NCBI GenBank assembly: GCA_942492905.1
Contig: OW818657.1
Span: forward strand, 930,001 to 994,000
Reading direction: 5' to 3'
DNA from: CAIZWU01 sp942492905
GTDB lineage: Bacteria; Verrucomicrobiota; Verrucomicrobiia; Verrucomicrobiales; V1-33
Length of the DNA stretch: 64,000 nt
The notes beneath the pieces are model-generated. The model was not told where the DNA came from. It saw nothing but the letters and a program-made list of their open reading frames with translations, and made no database searches. Positions 7,876-15,334 of the stretch are shown here, piece after piece (positions within the stretch are counted from its first letter, which is position 1; every line of letters begins with the position of its first letter). The position numbers and the translations under genes were made by a program.

Positions 7876-9114
7876 TCAGGGTCCGGGATTGACCAGGGGC
7901 GCCGGGTGATACAGCCCCCTTCCATTGCAAAGAGAGGCCACGCCGCAGGCCGCGGCCATGGGCAGGGCCAGGCCCGGCCCGAACAGTTCCATTCCCATCA
8001 GAAAACAGGCCGCGGGGGTCCGGGCCGCGGCACCAAACACCGCCGTCATGCCGAGGGCGGCCAACCATCCGGCTGGCAGGCCCAGCAGCCCTGACAAGGT
8101 GTATCCGAGCGCCGCGCCCATGAAAAAAAGCGGCGTCACTTCCCCGCCTTTGAACCCACAGCCCACCGTCAGCACGGTGAACCCGGATTTCCACGCCCAG
8201 GCTGATGGGTCCAGCACCGCCCCATCCTCGAAAAACGATTCCAGCACCATGCTGCCCGGCGCGGCCGCCAGCGTTCCCAGGCCCAGATAATCGCGCGTGC
8301 CACTGACCCAAACCAGTCCGATCACCGCCAGCCCCCCCAGCACGGGGCGCAGGGGAGACCATGGCACATACCGTTTCAGCAATCCCTGCATCCCATGGGT
8401 GGCCCCCACAAATCCCCGCGCCAGCAGCCCGAAGCAAAGCGCCGCCAGCCCCACTTTTCCCCAGGCCCCCCAATCCGTCAGGGGAAAGGTCCCGCCCACC
8501 TGCCATGAGGCATGATGCCCGCCCCACGCCTGACAAACCCGGTCGGCCAGCCACGCGGCGGCGAGGCACCAGGGCCATTCTTTCCATCGCCCGGTGCGGT
8601 GCCGCAACACCTCCAGGGCAAACACCGCGCCCGCCCATGGGGTGCCGAACACCGCCCCGAATCCTGCCGCCACCCCCGCCATGAGCAGGCCCGGGAAATG
8701 GTGGCGCGGCGCTTTCCCCCAAAGCCCGATGCTTCCCGCCAGACTGCCGCCGATCTGCACCGCGGTGCCCTCGCGGCCGGCCGAGCCTCCGCCCAGATGG
8801 GTAGCGAGAGTGCCCAGCAGAATCAAAGGAGCCATCCGTGCCGGCACTCCTCCCCCGGCCTGATGAATTTCATCGAGGATCAATCCCGTCCCCCGCTCTG
8901 CCCGCGGCCCCGCCTTCAGGTAAAGCCATCCCATGCCCAGGCCGATCACGGGCAGGCACCATAACAACCACGGATGGGCGAACCGCAGCCGGGTGACCGC
9001 ATCCAGACTCCACAGGAAAAACGCCCCGGCCGTCCCGGTGGCCACCGCGGCCACCCCGATCAGGCCAGCCTTGTGCAGGCAGGCGGTCAGGGCAGGGCGG
9101 GACAGCAACGGCAT
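7876..9114 (-). CDS. CLC-family antiporter, probably of the fluoride-exporting CLC-F clade
   Basis: 412 residues with about ten or more hydrophobic helices. The CLC selectivity/gating motif reads GREGT (113-117, gating Glu116) instead of the chloride-type GREGP, and the N-proximal anion motif is RGTGLILDEIH rather than GSGIP. A GCGFKGGEVTPLFFMG segment matches the GxFxP-like region. These replacements are typical of CLC-F F-/H+ antiporters, which protect cells against fluoride; the substrate is inferred from the motifs only. A fluoride riboswitch often precedes such genes, but none was recognised in the 126 bases before the start. Confidence 0.78.
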   Translation of the reverse strand: MPLLSRPALTACLHKAGLIGVAAVATGTAGAFFLWSLDAVTRLRFAHPWLLWCLPVIGLGMGWLYLKAGPRAERGTGLILDEIHQAGGGVPARMAPLILLGTLATHLGGGSAGREGTAVQIGGSLAGSIGLWGKAPRHHFPGLLMAGVAAGFGAVFGTPWAGAVFALEVLRHRTGRWKEWPWCLAAAWLADRVCQAWGGHHASWQVGGTFPLTDWGAWGKVGLAALCFGLLARGFVGATHGMQGLLKRYVPWSPLRPVLGGLAVIGLVWVSGTRDYLGLGTLAAAPGSMVLESFFEDGAVLDPSAWAWKSGFTVLTVGCGFKGGEVTPLFFMGAALGYTLSGLLGLPAGWLAALGMTAVFGAAARTPAACFLMGMELFGPGLALPMAAACGVASLCNGRGLYHPAPLVNPGP

Positions 9115-9240
9115 TCCGGTGCGTTATCCCACCCCTCCCGCCCTGGCCAACGGGAAAATGCCGGACCGGTCGATTCCCGCCTGGACGGGGCTCATCCGCC
9201 CCGGGCTTGAACCGGAGCCGCGGGCCGCCATACTGGGAGT

Positions 9241-9681
9241 ATGGAGCAGTTGGTTTTGCAGACGATGGAAGATACCCTGGCATTGGGCGGGCGCCTCGGC
9301 CGCGCGGCCGTGCCCGGCTCTGTTATCGCCCTCTGCGGCGGGCTCGGAGCCGGGAAAACCCACCTCACCAAGGGCATCGTCGCCGGGCTCGGGGCCGATC
9401 CTGAGGCCGTGAGCAGCCCGACCTTTTCCCTCGTGCAGGAATACCCGGGGGGCCGCCTGCCCATTTTCCACTTCGATTTCTACCGGATGGCCTCGCCGGA
9501 GGAAGTGCTGGCCATCGGCTGGGACGAGTATGCCGAGGCCGGGGGCGTCTGTGTGGTGGAATGGGCCGATTTGTTTCCGGGCCTCTTGCCGGAGGGCACC
9601 GCCTGGTGGCGGCTGGAGCTTTCCCCGGACGGAGTGCGCCGCGCGTGGTTGGAAGCCGGCCCGGGCCCTGGCTTGCCTTAA
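9241..9681 (+). CDS. tsaE: tRNA threonylcarbamoyladenosine biosynthesis ATPase TsaE
   Basis: 146 residues. TsaE (YjeE) is the small P-loop ATPase that acts with TsaB and TsaD in making t6A37 of ANN-decoding tRNAs. The Walker A motif GGLGAGKT is at 33-40; the family motifs SSPTFSLVQEY and HFDFYRM (about 57-80) and VVEWADLFP (about 102-110) follow. Start ATG at 9241 gives the standard N-terminus. The stop overlaps the end of the convergent rodA gene by four bases. No other tsa gene is in the window. Confidence 0.93.
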   Translation: MEQLVLQTMEDTLALGGRLGRAAVPGSVIALCGGLGAGKTHLTKGIVAGLGADPEAVSSPTFSLVQEYPGGRLPIFHFDFYRMASPEEVLAIGWDEYAEAGGVCVVEWADLFPGLLPEGTAWWRLELSPDGVRRAWLEAGPGPGLP

Positions 9682-10919
9682 TTGTAAGCGACCACCGGCC
9701 GCCCGCCCCGGGCCGGTTTGGCCTTGGCTTTCTCCTCCTCGATCATGGCATTCCGGTGGACCCAGACACTCTGGATCAGGCCGAAGAGGAACAGATTCAT
9801 CACCATGAATGTCCCGCCATAACTGATCAGCGGCAGCGGAATCCCCGTGATCGGTGTGATCCCGATGTTCATCCCGATGTGCTCAAAGATGTGCGCAAAC
9901 AGCAGCGCGATGATCCCCACCGTGATCAGTCTGCCCAGCTGGTCACGGCTGAAAAACGCAATCATGAACGACATCGTCAGGATGAAGATAAACCCGATGA
10001 TCATGATCGCCCCGCCGCGGAATCCAAACGTCTCGGCCGATGAGGCGAAGATGAAGTCCGTATGGGCGGTGGCCTTGGAGGTCAGTCCCAGTTGCAGCAT
10101 CGATTTCTGGCCCTGGGGCAGGTCCTTGATGTGCAGGCCTTTCCCGTCAAATCCTGCAGAACCCACCGCCTTCAGCAGGTTGGTCAGGCTGTAGCCATCC
10201 CCTTTCACGTCCACCGGCCGGTTCATCAGCAGGTCGATGGTGACCTGGATCCGGGCCCGCTGGTAGTCCTTGAGCGCGAAAAAATACACCGGCGGCAGCA
10301 CCGTCAGCCCGATCAGGGCCACCGCGATCAGGCAGCGGAACGGGATATTCCCCACCAGCAGCATGGCCGCCACGATCGGCACCAGCACCATGGCCGACCC
10401 GAGATCCCCCTGCTTCACCACCAGCAGGAATGGTCCCGCAAAGATCAAACCGCCCAACAGAAAGCGCACCATGTAATGTTTCAGCCACGGGATGTATTTA
10501 TGGCCTTCCCCCAGCATCACCGCCAGCAGCATGATCGTCGCCGTGATGGCGAACTGAGCCGCCTGGAAACTCACCCCGCCAATAGTCAGCGACAGCGTCT
10601 GCCCGTAGACGTCCTTGCCCTTCAGCCCCTGCAGCACCAGCAGCCCCAAGCCCACCAAATAGAGCGGCAACGAAGCCCAGCGCACCCACTTGTAGTCGAT
10701 CAGGCTGGCTCCGAAAAAGAACACGGAACCGATCAGCACCCAGCGGATCTGGTCATTCCACCGGTCGTTGAACGCCCGCTCCGGGCGGAAATGCACCGCC
10801 GCGTAAACGGAATAGATCCCCATCGCGACCATGACGACCATGGCGGCAAAAAGGATCCAGTGCAGGCCTAGGAATTTGCGGAAAAGCGGGGTCACGGAGC
10901 GCGGATCGGTCGGCATCAT
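9678..10919 (-). CDS. rodA: Rod-shape determining protein RodA (SEDS glycosyltransferase)
   Basis: 413 residues with about ten hydrophobic segments. RodA polymerises lipid II glycan strands for lateral wall growth together with PBP2. SEDS-type features include VKQGDLGSAMVLVPI, DGKGLHIKDLPQGQKSMLQLG, then DFIFASSAETFGFRGG and the conserved C-terminal GIPLPLISYGGTFMV (FtsW/RodA signature PLPFxSYGGSS-like). Long spacing between the SEDS blocks (a ~50-residue loop) favours RodA over FtsW. Two adjacent ATGs (10919, 10916) are possible starts. The usual partner pbp2/mreBCD genes are not in view. Confidence 0.9.
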   Translation of the reverse strand: MMPTDPRSVTPLFRKFLGLHWILFAAMVVMVAMGIYSVYAAVHFRPERAFNDRWNDQIRWVLIGSVFFFGASLIDYKWVRWASLPLYLVGLGLLVLQGLKGKDVYGQTLSLTIGGVSFQAAQFAITATIMLLAVMLGEGHKYIPWLKHYMVRFLLGGLIFAGPFLLVVKQGDLGSAMVLVPIVAAMLLVGNIPFRCLIAVALIGLTVLPPVYFFALKDYQRARIQVTIDLLMNRPVDVKGDGYSLTNLLKAVGSAGFDGKGLHIKDLPQGQKSMLQLGLTSKATAHTDFIFASSAETFGFRGGAIMIIGFIFILTMSFMIAFFSRDQLGRLITVGIIALLFAHIFEHIGMNIGITPITGIPLPLISYGGTFMVMNLFLFGLIQSVWVHRNAMIEEEKAKAKPARGGRPVVAYN

Positions 10920-10950
10920 TCCTTAACTGCCCCGCTCCTGCAAGCGCTCG

Positions 10951-11751
10951 CTATCCCAGAGTGGGTACCGCCGCCAGCAGCCGCTTCGTGTAGTCGTGCT
11001 GCGGCGCCTGGCACACCTGCTCCGCCGGCCCGCTTTCCACCAGCTTCCCGTGGTGCAGCACCAGGATCTCATCGCTGATGTGCTCCACCACCGCCAGATC
11101 GTGGCCGATGAATAAATACGTCAATCCCAGCTCCTCCTGCAAATCCTGCAGCAGATTGATGATTTGCGCCTGGATGCTCACGTCCAGCGCGCTCACCGCC
11201 TCATCGCAGATGATGAACCGCGGCTCCACCGCCAGCGCCCGCGCGATCCCGATCCGCTGCCGCTGCCCGCCGCTGAATTCCCGGGGCCGCCGCCCCAGGT
11301 AGTCGGGATTCAGCCCCACCTTCTGCAGCAGCGCCGCCGCCCGCTCCCTCCGGTCCGCCGCCGTCCGTCCCGGGAAATGGATCTCCATCGGCTCCGCCAG
11401 AGTCTGCCCGATCGTCAGGCGCGGATTCAGCGAGCCAAACGGGTCCTGGAACACCATCTGGATCTCCTTCCGCAGCGGCAGGAAGTCATGTTCCTCCATC
11501 GGCACGATGTCCTGCCCCCTGTAGAGCATCCGCCCCGCCGTCGCCCTTTGCAGTTTCACCAGCGCCCGCGCGATCGTCGTTTTCCCCGATCCGCTCTCCC
11601 CCACCAGTCCTACCGTTTTCCCCTCCGGCACCGTGAAGGAGACATCATCCACCGCCGTCACCCGCCGCTCCTCCCGCCGGAAGAACAATCCCCGCATCAC
11701 CGGAAAGGAAATCGTCAGGTGATCGACTTGGAGCAGGGCAGGGGCGGGCAT
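10951..11751 (-). CDS. Oligopeptide/dipeptide-type ABC transporter ATP-binding protein (OppF/DppF-like)
   Basis: 266 residues from the ATG at 11751; an upstream GTG at 11820 would add 23 residues that do not resemble the family. Walker A GESGSGKT is at 51-58, the Q-loop is MVFQDPFGSLNPR, the signature is EFSGGQRQRIGIARAL, Walker B is RFIICDEAVSALD and the H-loop IGHDLAVV. QDPFGSLNPR and the C-terminal Opp_C-like tail (HHGKLVESGPAEQVCQAPQHDYTKRLL is split over 207-260) are typical of OppF. No permease, OppD or binding-protein gene is adjacent, so it probably serves a transporter encoded elsewhere. It follows rodA divergence-free on the same strand by 31 bases. Confidence 0.85.
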   Translation of the reverse strand: MPAPALLQVDHLTISFPVMRGLFFRREERRVTAVDDVSFTVPEGKTVGLVGESGSGKTTIARALVKLQRATAGRMLYRGQDIVPMEEHDFLPLRKEIQMVFQDPFGSLNPRLTIGQTLAEPMEIHFPGRTAADRRERAAALLQKVGLNPDYLGRRPREFSGGQRQRIGIARALAVEPRFIICDEAVSALDVSIQAQIINLLQDLQEELGLTYLFIGHDLAVVEHISDEILVLHHGKLVESGPAEQVCQAPQHDYTKRLLAAVPTLG

Positions 11752-11915
11752 GGCGGATATCAGGCCCGGAAAAAGACACGGCTTTCCCTCCACCGCCAGC
11801 GGGCAGGCAGCCGAAATCACCGGTCCCGCCCCACCCCCTGTTTCCCGCCAGGCTTTGAGGTTTTTCTTGCAGCCCTGTCAGGGATGCCGCATATCAAAGT
11901 CATAACACCGCCCGT

Positions 11916-12281
11916 ATGATGCTCCGACTCATTCCCAAGATCTTCTTCAACCACATGGAGGAAGGGCTCGACCTCTTCGTGAATGGCCTAGGCTTCACTG
12001 TGCTCCACCAGGACGCCACCTTGGCCGTCGTGGGCCGGGATGGCGCGAAGGCCTACGTCATGGAGAGCCCGGAGTATGCCGCCAAGGACCGGCCGGAGAT
12101 CGCCATCGAGACCGACAACATCGACGGGATCCACCAGGACATCTCCACCCGGCGGCCCGACCTGCTCCACCCCAACCTCCCCCGGGTCACCAAGCGCCCC
12201 TGGGGCGCCTTGGAATTCTCCCTGCTGGACCGGACCGGAGTATGTGTCGTGTTCCGGCAGTGGCCGCCAGAGCTTGCATAA
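11916..12281 (+). CDS. VOC (glyoxalase/bleomycin-resistance) superfamily protein
   Basis: 121 residues, the usual size of a single-VOC-module protein. It starts with LIPKIFFNHMEEGLDLFVNGLGF and ends with WGALEFSLLDRTGVCVVFRQW, the beta-alpha-beta-beta-beta pattern with the closing strand E-F-x-L-x-D seen in VOC proteins. The metal-binding and catalytic residues cannot be assigned safely. A promoter-like TTGCAG ... TATCAA pair lies in the ~60 bases upstream. The two adjacent ATG codons leave the exact start open by one residue. The substrate is unknown. Confidence 0.7.
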   Translation: MMLRLIPKIFFNHMEEGLDLFVNGLGFTVLHQDATLAVVGRDGAKAYVMESPEYAAKDRPEIAIETDNIDGIHQDISTRRPDLLHPNLPRVTKRPWGALEFSLLDRTGVCVVFRQWPPELA

Positions 12282-12350
12282 GGTCAGCCGCAGGTCCGGG
12301 GAATCTTCCGGATGACCAGGGTCCGTCATCACCGTCGGACACACGCTACG

Positions 12351-12392
12351 CCCCTGAGGGGTCCCCCCGGGATCCCTCAGGGGCTTCGTTTT
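12351..12392 (+). terminator. Probable Rho-independent terminator after the VOC gene
   Basis: A perfect 10-bp inverted repeat, CCCCTGAGGG (12351-12360) and CCCTCAGGGG (12374-12383), is followed by CTTCGTTTT. It lies 70 bases past the VOC stop codon. The U-tract is imperfect. Confidence 0.55.
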
Positions 12393-12540
12393 GCCCCCGC
12401 CGGGAGCTGGCTGCTACCCCTCAGGGCATTTCCTGTGTCCCCTCCGGCATCAGGCCCTCACCCCGCCGGGGTCACCCTCGCAGCCCACCGGGGTCAGACC
12501 CGCACCCCGCCGGGGAGAGGCCGCTACCCCTGCCAGTAGG
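12351..12540. repeat. Cluster of short CCCC-N-GGGG palindromes upstream of the HU-like gene
   Basis: About ten degenerate copies of a short palindrome such as CACCCCGCCGGGGT, CCCACCGGGGT and CCCCTCAGGG are packed into 190 bases. The 477-base gap 12282-12758 between the VOC and HU-like genes holds this cluster, the terminator, and a less GC-rich stretch (about 12545-12660) that may carry the promoter. No gene was seen. Function is unknown; the copies could form alternative RNA hairpins or bind a protein. Confidence 0.55.
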
Positions 12541-12758
12541 GTCCATTATCAACGGATTATGCCGATTCCTCCACCCGGCGGCGGCTTTTCGGGATCATTG
12601 GAGGTATTCTGATAATAACCATAATTACCATTGCTGATCTGGAGGAAATGTGTCAGAGTGTGCCATCATCCTGCCAGACAAGGCATGGGGCTCTCCCCCC
12701 CCTGCCGTCCCGGTCTGGCGGGCTCTGTTGCTGGCTCCACCCTCCACCGCCCCTTCCC

Positions 12759-13664
12759 ATGACCACCCGGACCTTCCGCTATAACACCCGCATGGCCGCC
12801 GGGCCGGGCCGCTACACCACCCAGCCCAATGCCAGAGGCAGGGTCAGCACGGCCGAATTCGTCGCCGATGTCGCCGCCGCCACTGGCGAGTCGCCCGCTC
12901 TCACCGAAAAACTCCTCCACGAGTTCTGCCGCCAGATCATCGACCGCACCACTGACAGCTGGCGGATTGAGCCCCTCTTCGATCTCCTCGGTTTCAACGC
13001 CTCCTGTGGCGGGGCCTTCGACAGCTACGACATCGCGCCCACCTATCAAAATCTCAACGTCCGCCACCACCTCCTCCTTGGCAAAGCCGGTCAGGCCTAT
13101 GCCCGGGAAGGCTTCCGCGCGGAACTGATCGACAGCCAGGGCCGCATCGTCCCTGTCATCAAAGCAGTCACCGACAAAGCCAGCGGCTCCGTCAACACCT
13201 ACACCTCCGGCCAGGGTCTGGAAATCAACCTCGCCCGCAGCGGCGCCATGGACATCGCGGATTCCGCCCAGGGCCTCTTCCTCACGGATTCCACCGGCCA
13301 CCGCACCCGTGTCAGCGGCTACCTCAAGACCAACGGCAAAACCCTCTACTGCATCGTCCCGGCCGACCTCACCGGTCCCCAGCAGCTCAGCCTTGTCCAG
13401 AGCTTTGGTGGCGAACCCCGCACCGGCATCTACGACTTCCCGCTCCAGCCCGCCAACACGGCCCGCCCCTCGCCCGTGGGGCCCACCGTCGCCGGGAATG
13501 GGAATGGCCCTGTCCACGGAAATGGAAACGGCCTCACCCCCGCCCCGCGTGCCACCCGCCCTGCCAGCCACATCACCCCTGCCGCCCCCCGTTCCCGCAG
13601 CCGCACCGGCCAGCCCCAGCCGCAGCCGCAGCCCGCCCCCCTCACCAAAACCCCGGCCAAATAA
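12759..13664 (+). CDS. HU-like DNA-binding protein with DUF4469-type C-terminal domain
   Basis: 301 residues from the ATG at 12759. Residues about 15-105 resemble the divergent HU/IHF-like domain common in Bacteroidota and Verrucomicrobiota (GRVSTAEFVADVAAATGES, then an EPLFDLLGFN strand). Residues about 150-230 resemble the IG-fold DUF4469 domain (IADSAQGLFLTDSTG, TLYCIVPADLTGPQQLSL). The last ~70 residues are a low-complexity Asn/Gly/Pro/Arg/Gln tail (for example GNGNGPVHGNGNG and QPQPQPQP), probably disordered. It may be a nucleoid protein. A second copy of only the 3' tail lies at 14829-14925. A palindromic ACCGCCCGGGCGGT follows the stop codon. Confidence 0.7.
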   Translation: MTTRTFRYNTRMAAGPGRYTTQPNARGRVSTAEFVADVAAATGESPALTEKLLHEFCRQIIDRTTDSWRIEPLFDLLGFNASCGGAFDSYDIAPTYQNLNVRHHLLLGKAGQAYAREGFRAELIDSQGRIVPVIKAVTDKASGSVNTYTSGQGLEINLARSGAMDIADSAQGLFLTDSTGHRTRVSGYLKTNGKTLYCIVPADLTGPQQLSLVQSFGGEPRTGIYDFPLQPANTARPSPVGPTVAGNGNGPVHGNGNGLTPAPRATRPASHITPAAPRSRSRTGQPQPQPQPAPLTKTPAK

Positions 13665-13691
13665 CCGCCCGGGCGGTGGGTGGGTTTCCAT

Positions 13692-13888
13692 CACCCGACC
13701 CCTTGGAGAAAACCGACACCCCCCGTTTCTGCCGGATTGGGAGGTTTTTCTGGCATCTTTGCGGCATTCCACGCACCATGCAGGAAATCCAGCACCCATT
13801 TCCACCCCCTATCCCACCCCCGACATTCCTGCAGGAGATAAGGTGGAGCACTCTCCTGCAATCCTGTCGGTGAATCAGTAGTTCGCCC
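13692..13888. repeat. Repeat R, copy 1 (possible attI-like or cassette-entry site)
   Basis: This ~197-base segment recurs at 15335-15539 with high identity over most of its length; both begin CACCCGACCCCTTGGAGAAAA-like and end TCAGTAGTTCGCCC. It contains a hairpin at 13820-13870: outer stem CCGACA/TGTCGG, a symmetric 4-nt internal loop, inner stem TGCAGGAGA/TCTCCTGCA and a 13-nt loop. Its last bases, G|TTCGCCC (13881-13888), are the same as the right edge of the attC-like site at 16208-16215. In both copies an orphan gene starts about 20-30 bases further on. Confidence 0.8.
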
Positions 13889-13910
13889 AACTTCGAGAGC
13901 ACCATGCCAT

Positions 13911-14252
13911 ATGGCCTTAGCCGTTTGCTACTCCCATCGCATTGAGGATCATCTCCAGCGGCACGCAATTTATCTGGAGCAAACGTTTTACGCCCTCATC
14001 TTCAGGGTTTGCAGAGCGGACAGGGTGACGTTTCCGCTCCTCGCCGAGATAGCCTCGCTCCGTTACAAGAGTCCGGAGATGATGGTCGATCCCAGCAGGA
14101 TTGCGTCGCTGCACGATGAGCTGGATTCCCTGAGGATGCTCGGCCATAACCATCATCAGATTTCATTGTTCTCGGATGTCGTGGCGCGGGCCGTCTCGGA
14201 GGGTTGCACTCTCACTGTCCACGCTGATATGTATCCCGAACTTCCGCTATGA
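13911..14252 (+). CDS. Orphan protein in first cassette-like unit
   Basis: 113 residues; I do not recognise the family. The protein is rich in His and Arg near its N-terminus (CYSHRIEDHLQRHAIYLEQ) and looks soluble and alpha-helical. No clear ribosome-binding site precedes the ATG at 13911; a second ATG at 13904 opens a 13-codon frame that stops early. It sits 29 bases after repeat R and ends 21 bases before an attC-like site, the arrangement of an integron cassette. Codon use is less GC-biased than in neighbours. Function is unknown. Confidence 0.55.
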   Translation: MALAVCYSHRIEDHLQRHAIYLEQTFYALIFRVCRADRVTFPLLAEIASLRYKSPEMMVDPSRIASLHDELDSLRMLGHNHHQISLFSDVVARAVSEGCTLTVHADMYPELPL

Positions 14253-14273
14253 ACCCATCCACCGAACAAACGA

Positions 14274-14401
14274 GGGCGAACAAAGCGCGGCTGGACAACC
14301 GCTGGGGCCGCTTTGTCGGCCATGCTTTCCGTAACTTTAACCCGCCTCCCGTTTCGTTGCTCACCCTCGCCCCAGCGGTGCCAGCACTTGATCGTTGACG
14401 G
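14274..14401 (+). repeat. attC-like recombination site 1
   Basis: R'' GGGCGAAC (14274-14281), 8-nt spacer, L'' GCTGGACAACCGCTGGGGC (14290-14308), a 60-nt variable part, L' GCCCCAGCGGTGCCAGC (14369-14385), 8-nt spacer, then R' GTTGACGG from 14394. L'' and L' are complementary except for two extra bases in L'', like the extrahelical bases of true attC sites. It starts just after an orphan gene in the same orientation. R'' is complementary to TTCGCCC, the first bases of the same cassette (13882). The arms are nearly identical to those of site 2 (16087-16215). An integron integrase is needed to prove activity; none is in the window. Confidence 0.72.
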
Positions 14402-14416
14402 TCTTCGTAAGCTCAC

Positions 14417-14827
14417 ATGAAAACTCACGCTTCCATTCACGCGATAGCAGCGGTGGCGTTGTTGGCGGTCGCGGCCGAACTCAGAGCTATTCCTTACGCC
14501 GACAATCTGCGTGATGGCGTGGGCAAGCCATCCGACCAGCAGGATGATTTCACCAAGAAGGAAGCTGAGAAGCTCGCCAAGAGCCAAGTTCCCACTTCTG
14601 AGGAGGCCAGCAAGCTGGCGCTGGCTGCATTTGTCAAGCAACCGGGACTGGATGCGCGGGAGTCGTGGCGAGTTGTCGGTCTTTATCGGATTGGCCGGGA
14701 TGTTACGGATTTTGCCAAGGCAGAAGATTTGGTTTGGGAAATTCGCATCACTCGAATGGGGGAGGGCGTTTCGGGCATCGTATGGGTTTCGACCACCACC
14801 AAGAGCGCAAAGGTATTGTTCCCATGA
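14417..14827 (+). CDS. Exported orphan protein with PepSY-like C-terminal part
   Basis: 136 residues. The N-terminus MKTHASIHAIAAVALLAVAA is a signal peptide, with cleavage likely after AELRA. The rest is soluble. The C-terminal half (WRVVGLYRIG, LVWEIRITRMGEGVSGIVW, then VSTTTKSAKVLFP) resembles a PepSY-type strand pattern, a weak match by eye. It begins 21 bases after attC-like site 1, so it would be the next cassette, but no matching attC follows its stop; instead the DNA passes straight into a copy of the HU-like gene tail. Function unknown. Confidence 0.6.
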   Translation: MKTHASIHAIAAVALLAVAAELRAIPYADNLRDGVGKPSDQQDDFTKKEAEKLAKSQVPTSEEASKLALAAFVKQPGLDARESWRVVGLYRIGRDVTDFAKAEDLVWEIRITRMGEGVSGIVWVSTTTKSAKVLFP

Positions 14828-14828
14828 C

Positions 14829-14925
14829 GACGGCTTGCCAGAGCGCTGCGGCCACCCGCACCCGCAGCCACACCGGCAAGTCCCAGCCGAAGCCCGCCCC
14901 CCGCGCCAAAGCCACGGCCAAATGA
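14829..14925 (+). pseudogene. Duplicated 3' tail of the HU-like gene
   Basis: The frame ending at the TGA at 14925 reads RTRSHTGKSQPKPAPRAKATAK, closely matching the tail of the full-length gene (RSRSRTGQPQPQPQPAPL..TPAK, ending at 13664), and the similarity continues past the stop as a GC-rich palindrome followed by GGTTTGGTTT. Only about the last 30 codons are present and no start is retained, so it is a relic left by duplication or recombination. It is followed, as in the complete copy, by repeat R. Confidence 0.65.
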
Positions 14926-14984
14926 CCACCCCGGCGGTGGTTTGGTTTCATCGTCATGCTATTTGTTGGGTAAGTGATGACCCT

Positions 14985-15020
14985 GCCGCCTGGTGCTCAT
15001 GGCGGCGGGGTTTTCATTTT
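14985..15020 (+). terminator. Possible Rho-independent terminator
   Basis: GCCGCC (14985-14990) and GGCGGC (15001-15006) form a stem around a 10-nt loop and are followed by GGGGTTTTCATTTTC. It could end transcripts coming from the cassette gene and the HU-tail relic. Confidence 0.5.
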
Positions 15021-15064
15021 CATCAAAGAGTCCGGATGGCCGGGGGAGAGCTTCCGGGGCACTG

Positions 15065-15291
15065 CCCCTTTGGACTGCGGGCAGCCTTGCTGCCGCTTTC
15101 TCCAGCCAGCCCTGCTGGCGTCGGGCCAGGACAAACCTCCCCCACTGGACAGATCCCGGAGGAAGCCATCCGGCACCGTGTCAAAGATGGACCATGCCAA
15201 AGATCCAAACCAGCAGGAAGCATAGCCACGCTCAACGGCAGCAAGGCTGCCTGCGGAAAGCGGCAGCAGGGCTGCCCGCAGTCCAAAGGGG
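15065..15291. repeat. Inverted-repeat element with 36-bp arms
   Basis: The arms 15065-15100 and 15256-15291 are reverse complements of each other with a single mismatch and enclose 155 bases. Each arm contains its own small GGCAGC/GCTGCC hairpin. The enclosed DNA has no convincing gene. It resembles a non-autonomous palindromic element; no transposase or target-site duplication was identified. The 731-base stretch 14828-15559 consists of the HU-tail relic, a terminator, this element and repeat R copy 2. Confidence 0.7.
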
Positions 15292-15334
15292 TTCCCCTAA
15301 GCCGTTCCTCCAGCTTCACTCCCACTGGCCCCGG

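Noticed and set aside
9115..9240. Fluoride (crcB) riboswitch before the CLC-F gene
   Set aside because: A GGATGA loop with GGGGC arms is present on the minus strand, but the second conserved part (CTGATG with P1 pairing) is missing.
12351..12540. CRISPR array
   Set aside because: The repeats are short, degenerate palindromes with no regular spacers and no cas genes.
13788..13873. Short coding frame inside repeat R
   Set aside because: The second copy of the repeat stops the frame after 13 codons, so it is not conserved as protein.
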